Assembly (NCBI RefSeq): GCF_003473485.1
Contig: NC_053042.1
Span: forward strand, 45,967,762-46,031,761
DNA length: 64,000 nucleotides
DNA from: Medicago truncatula
Lineage: Eukaryota > Streptophyta > Magnoliopsida > Fabales > Fabaceae
Reading direction: 5' to 3'
Shown here: positions 59,626 through 64,000 of the stretch, in pieces
Position numbering within the stretch: position 1 is the stretch's first letter
Layout of the letters: the number at the start of each line of letters is the position of its first letter
Notes under the pieces: generated by a model
What the model saw: only the letters and a program-made list of their open reading frames with translations
The model's database searches: none
Told to the model about the DNA's origin: nothing
Program-made: the position numbers and the translations under genes

Positions 59626-61380
59626 TTTCTCATCGCTCAAATTCCTGTAGAGGGTATTTAAATCAATGTTCTCTTATTCTCATATTTTTTTCCCTTTATA
59701 ATAATAATTAGATGATTTATCAAGAGGAGCAAAGGTTGCCTTTATTTATTATTTTTTCTTTGTTGACTTGATTTCAAATGCTTATAATTCTTTATACTGT
59801 ACTTTATATCTGAATGTGGTTTAAATAAACTGTTTCTGAATAGTGATACTTAATTTTGACTTTTCTACTGTCTCTGCACTCTTGACTTTCACAATTGTGC
59901 ATTATCTGTCTGTAACATTTTCTATTTCAGTTTATCCGGTTGGAACAGAGTTATTTGCTCTTATAGACATGATATATGATTTTGTTCATCATGGCCTTTC
60001 TTGTAGGTGTTTGCTTCCTGATTTTTTAAAGGTGTTTCTCTAATTGATGTGTCTAAAGGTTAGACTGATTTCTCTTCTGTTTAGCCTCAAATACTAAACC
60101 TTCTTATGAATTCTTATACATTTATGTAAGAAAATGTGAGGCTGAGAATTGTGGGTATGCTCACTTTTGAACTTTGAAAAGTAGGTACTAGATAATTCAC
60201 ATTTTGTGGCATAGTACACTTTATCATTTTGTTTAACAAGCATAGTACACTTTATAATATGCTAAGAGAGTTTGCGCGTCTCTCTAGTTTCCACCATGAT
60301 TATTTTGATTTCTACACGAAGGTTTCATCTTGGGAGTGCCTGATGTTCTTTGAGTGGAGCTACTAAGTTCACGTGAGTGTGCAAACTGTGAATCAATCAA
60401 CTTCATAAGCTTATAAGTTTATCTAATAGGGAGTAGTTAGGAAATAGTGCACGTTATTTTTTCAGGAGCCCAATGGTAAATGGATACAAAGAAAAATGGT
60501 AATGATTGTTACTTGAATTTGAATATTCTGTAACTGAAAAAAATGTTGATAAAGTAGTATGATAGTCTCACATTCTCTGGAAATTTATTTCAATTGGGAT
60601 GGTTCCCATTTTTGTTAATGGAAATATGTTTGTTCGAAGGAGTCTTCTTTTTTTCAAATATTTCCCCCCTGCCTTTATCATCTCCCTGAATTGCACAATC
60701 TCCTTATTTGCCGGTTCTGTTTTCCCGAAGTTTTGCTTATGTCTGAGAATTTCCGGTTCTTTTAGAACCTTTATGGGTCAGAGATTTATGATTTGGCATC
60801 TTTTTTGGGCTTTTTGACTTCTTTTGTAAAAGCAAATCCGGTGTGTAGTCGATAATTATATAAATACTCCTCTCTATGTCTAGTCAATCATTCATTTGTT
60901 CAATCTTACACATAAATAATGCAGCAGCCGTAGGCATATTTCAATGTGTTTTGAAGTGTAAGAATTTTGATTTAAATTTTCAGCTCAACATCACTAGAGT
61001 GATAAAACTTCTCATGGAATTCATTCACGTGCAGATATATATGTGTTTGAATTAATTTTTTGGTAGTCACTAGTCAAACTTAAGTGAAGCTTACTACAAT
61101 AATTTATCCTCCAATTATTCCACTAAAATATGAAATCCTGTCAGTTTAAAATTCCATTCTCATCATATATAATATGATCCATTCAACTGAATTTGTTAAT
61201 CTGCTGCAACACGCGTTAGGAGTTGAATCCAGATTAACAATTGAATGTATCAATCTAATGGTTGTCTAAATTAGCCTTTTGTATCAGTAAATGTTGATTA
61301 GGCTTTTTAATCACTTTTGTTTTACCCTAGTCAACTTACTATGTTTCTTTCTTGGTCAGTAATGAACTGTATTTTGTCTT
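59626..61380 (+). other. Presumed leader intron(s) of the BORCS8-like gene
   Basis: This is T-rich DNA with a near-duplicate CATAGTACACTTTAT phrase (60212 and 60241). Several short open frames here have no recognisable features. A second non-coding exon cannot be excluded. Confidence 0.4.
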
Positions 61381-61387
61381 CAGGAAG

Positions 61388-62440
61388 ATGCATGAATTCT
61401 CTACCGTTGATGGTTTTGTGGAGATAAGTGAATGCATGGCGGATATGATCAAATACGTGGCTAATGAACCATCTGTGGGGCTTTACTTTATCCAACAACA
61501 TGCTCAAAATGCAGTGCCAAATGTCATTAAAGCTGACAAAAATATTGTCGAAAAGGTTCACGAAACAACTTTGCACACTGAAGACTTGGAGGACTCTATT
61601 ACAGCAGTTCGATCAATGAAAGAGTGTGGATTTTCCATAGTCAATGAGATGATAGGTGACATAAACAAATCTCTGGAAATTATGAAAACAAAAAAACCAA
61701 AAAAAGGGTCAATCCATTCATCAACATCATCACCAAATTCTCAGACAGAAAGAACTCGTTTTTGGGGCAATCATGCTTTTTATGCTCAGGAAGGTGATGA
61801 TAAAAAGAGTAACTATTTTTCAAATGTTTTAAAGTCGGCGAAACAGAAGGTTAACAGTCTCAAGTGGCAACAGCCTGATGGTAAAGGATCAGTAGATTCC
61901 AACGAAGAGAAGCTACGATATCCTGATTTGCCATGGTCAATCACATCAGACGGCATAACTTCATCATTACAGGGAACCGAACCTGATGATTTGCCTATAT
62001 CGAGTCAGGTTGAAGACGAGTCTCAACACGAACAGACCGATGAAAGTGATATTAGCATTAAGTTGTTGTCATTGTCAGAAAGGTTTGATGACTTCAGAGC
62101 TAATAAAGAAGCTAAACTAGAGGAGTGGCTTGAAGGAACTAGCAAACATGATGATTATTGTGACGCAGATGAAGTAGAAAGAGGTTAGTTTGGTTACACT
62201 TGATGAAAACTTCAGCATACACATTCACCAATTGATCTGCTATGCTGTAATACATTCTTTGAACAAACATGATACACCGTTGGATTAATCAATGTATCAC
62301 ACTGCATTCTTTTTTCATGAAATTTCAATGTTGATTTCCTTATGTCAACAGGTAAGAAGCTTCTCGAGAATGATGAGAAGATAAATACTGGAAACAGTGG
62401 ATTCGAAGGTGAAGTGCTATTGCATGCAGTTCAGCCATGA
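61388..62440 (+). CDS. BORCS8/MEF2BNB-like protein
   Basis: Two coding exons, 61388-62183 and 62352-62440, joined in phase across a GT-AG intron (885 nt, 294 residues). The N-terminal ~110 residues contain KYVANEPSVGLY (22-33) followed by IQQHAQNAVPN and helical sequence. I recall the matching ANEPSV.LY..Q.H block from the animal BORC subunit BORCS8 (MEF2BNB), a small protein of the lysosome-positioning complex. The remaining ~180 residues are Ser/Asp/Glu-rich and low in hydrophobics, an extension absent from the ~120-residue animal protein. It includes a basic patch near KKPKKGSIHSS and a WSITSDGI segment. The start is the ATG right after the probable cag acceptor (61381-61383). A role in plant endolysosomal traffic is inference only. 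Confidence 0.8.
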
Positions 62441-63050
62441 ACCACTAAGATAAGCCTGGTTGTAACATGTTACTCAATTTCAAAGGATTATTACATTTTA
62501 GTCCTTAGAGTTTTGGGAAGATTCATTCAAGTCTTATAAATTGTAATAGCAAAATTGACCCTGTTATATGATATTGTTTTTGAAATGTTCAGAGGTCCCT
62601 CCTTGTTTTAGTCATTGATAGACACCACAGTTGCAACAGAAGTGACCCGACAATATGATTTGCAAAGTGATTTGTTTCTGTTTGTGTTTCCTTTTCATGT
62701 TTTAGTGGCCACATGTGACATTTATGGTGCACTGGTTTATTATTAATATAATACTTTTATTTGTCCAGGCACTTGATATTATCTTTGAGTCTAGTCCAAG
62801 TTCACAAGCGATATTCACAGTGCATTAGTTTTCAAGTGATGTGCACAACACACACATATGTTAATTTTGTTTTTGAAAAGTCAATGATTTATTGATAAAG
62901 GGATGCATGAAGAATTGTTTTTGGTAGTTGAAAAAGTGTTTATAGGTTCGTCAGTTCAGTGCATTTCCTTCCCGTGTATGAAATAATTATTTTTTGTGCA
63001 ATATATCACGGATAATGTACCTTTCAATTGAAGGCTCGGCTGGATATTCA
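62441..63050. other. 3' UTR of the BORCS8-like gene and spacer
   Basis: No gene is seen. The first part is the probable 3' UTR. The rest is AT-rich DNA running up to the LINE relic. Confidence 0.45.
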
Positions 63051-63059
63051 ACATTTTTT

Positions 63060-63470
63060 TTATTTTTATAGAAATGATATTGTCAACCTAGAAGATTACA
63101 TTGGAGTAAGTTGGTTCCACGACAAAGTGGTAAGAAAGATGGGGAATGGAAGGAATACGAGTTTTTGGAAAGTTCCAAGGGGGAAACACCATTTTATTTA
63201 AAATATCCGAGACTTTTTGAAATATCAAACCAAAAGGAGGTAACAGCGGAGGAGGTGAAGGGATTGCATAAGCAAATAGTGAATGAGAATTTATATGGCG
63301 GCGGAATTTATTTGTTTTGGAGAATAACCTTCTTAAAAATTTATTGAAAGATTTGGAGGGTCATAGGTGGTCTCACGAGGAGGATGGTTGGATTTGGAGG
63401 GCCGAGGATGGTGAGGCATGCTGAGGATATAGTGGAAGAGATTAAGGTAACATCGTGACGTAGGGTTTGA
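63060..63470 (+). pseudogene. LINE reverse-transcriptase C-terminal relic
   Basis: Two frames each carry part of the RT C-terminus. GNGRNTSFWK reads from about 63140 in one frame. PFYLKYPRLFEISNQKEVT reads from about 63190 in another, so at least one frameshift lies between them. A further stop follows near 63345. GNG.NTSFW...P...KYPRLF.IS is the normal order in plant L1-type LINEs. It is dead and its ends are unknown. Confidence 0.65.
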
Positions 63471-63953
63471 GGTGGGGTTTAGTATGGGAAAGAGAAGTTG
63501 TTTCCTATCATGGGAAAGTTTTTTTTACCATTAGATTAAAGAGGAGTACTAATTTTATCATATAACTGCCTACATCATATTTTTTCTCTCTTTTATGCTA
63601 ATTTTTTTTTCTTGTTTATTAAGATATGAAATTTTAGACCCAGTTACTGCCTACATCATGATAACAAATTCACTCACGTTACCTGGACTATATCACGTTC
63701 ATGAAGATACTTCAAGCCATTTAAAATCTGTCATACCATTTGAATCACTACTCATGGAGGTTGAATGAGGGTGAGGAGTGAATTCCAGATTGTGAGATTG
63801 CTGCAAGTGGTGGGTGAGAGAGATGGAGAAGAGTGAAAAAAAAATTATGTATTGAGTGTCTATGATAAAAGCATGTTCCTTATTAAATCTAATGGTCAGA
63901 AAAAACTTTCCCATGATAGGAAACAAGTATCCTTTCCCATACTAAATGCCACC
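63471..63953. mobile_element. MITE with ~70-bp terminal inverted repeats
   Basis: Left arm (63471 to about 63540) contains TTTAGTATGGGAAAG, TGTTTCCTATCATGGGAAAG and ACCATTAGATT. The right arm (about 63882-63953) is its inverted copy with a few differences. The interior is AT-rich, with CTGCCTACATCAT present twice (63568, 63646). Total about 483 bp. It lies directly next to the element at 63956. Confidence 0.75.
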
Positions 63954-63955
63954 AG

Positions 63956-64000
63956 TAGGGGTGGGAATAGGCCAGGCCAGACTTTGATAGGCCTGAGCCT
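63956..64000. mobile_element. GGCC-rich hAT-like MITE, start only
   Basis: TAGGGGTGGGAATAGGCCAG followed by ACTTTGATAGGCCTGAGCC matches the inverted right end of the element at 49986-50524 with a short length difference. The window cuts it off, so its other end and target-site duplication are not visible. Confidence 0.75.

Noticed and set aside
1..64000. A novel defence, biosynthetic or CRISPR-like system
   Set aside because: All recognisable genes are ordinary plant housekeeping-type loci unrelated to each other. The remaining structure is explained mostly by transposons.

Overview
This is plant nuclear DNA, most likely from a papilionoid legume of the Medicago/Trifolium/Pisum type. The evidence is AT-rich intergenic DNA, GT-AG intron-split genes that match well-known plant families, two eukaryotic tRNA genes, and many small class II elements, SINEs and retroelement relics of kinds common in legumes. 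The species call is inference. I see no bacterial, viral or CRISPR-type system.

Genes, left to right: (1) the last coding exon of an RD19/cathepsin F-like papain-family cysteine protease (to 468, +); (2) tRNA-Glu(CTC) (+); (3) a four-exon gene for a 123-residue Gag1-like clamp (DUF4050-type) protein (5630-7132, +); (4) tRNA-Arg(CCT) (-); (5) a complete nine-exon serine carboxypeptidase of the SCPL47/48/49 (carboxypeptidase III) type (14815-20091, +); (6) an eight-exon gene for an uncharacterised, probably plastid-targeted 210-residue protein (21110-23793, +); (7) a complete 54-coding-exon MOR1/GEM1 gene of the XMAP215/Dis1 microtubule polymerase family (45027 down to 26121, -). It fills almost 19 kb, gives about 2024 residues, and needs three GC-AG introns to stay in frame; (8) a two-coding-exon gene for a BORCS8/MEF2BNB-like protein (61388-62440, +). 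The genes are independent housekeeping-type loci. They do not form a cluster or pathway.

Between the genes lie two repeat-rich stretches, about 7.6-14.8 kb and 45.5-59.4 kb, with more repeats inside introns. Many insertions can be read to their ends with target-site duplications: a hAT-like element at 57401-57979 (8 bp), a GGCC-rich hAT-like element at 49986-50524 (8 bp) nested inside a larger inverted-repeat element at 49318-50758, a 5'-truncated LINE 3' end at 53300-54398 (15 bp), a SINE inside a MITE at 46537-46674, and an internally deleted Ty3/gypsy element at 54876-57181 (5 bp) that landed in a LINE reverse-transcriptase relic. A 0.65-0.7 kb direct duplication (8605-9248 and 11756-12468) is unexplained.

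The window ends at the start of another GGCC-rich hAT-like element (63956 onward). Exon boundaries were read by eye from splice sites, reading frame and remembered family conservation. No alignment or transcript data were available.
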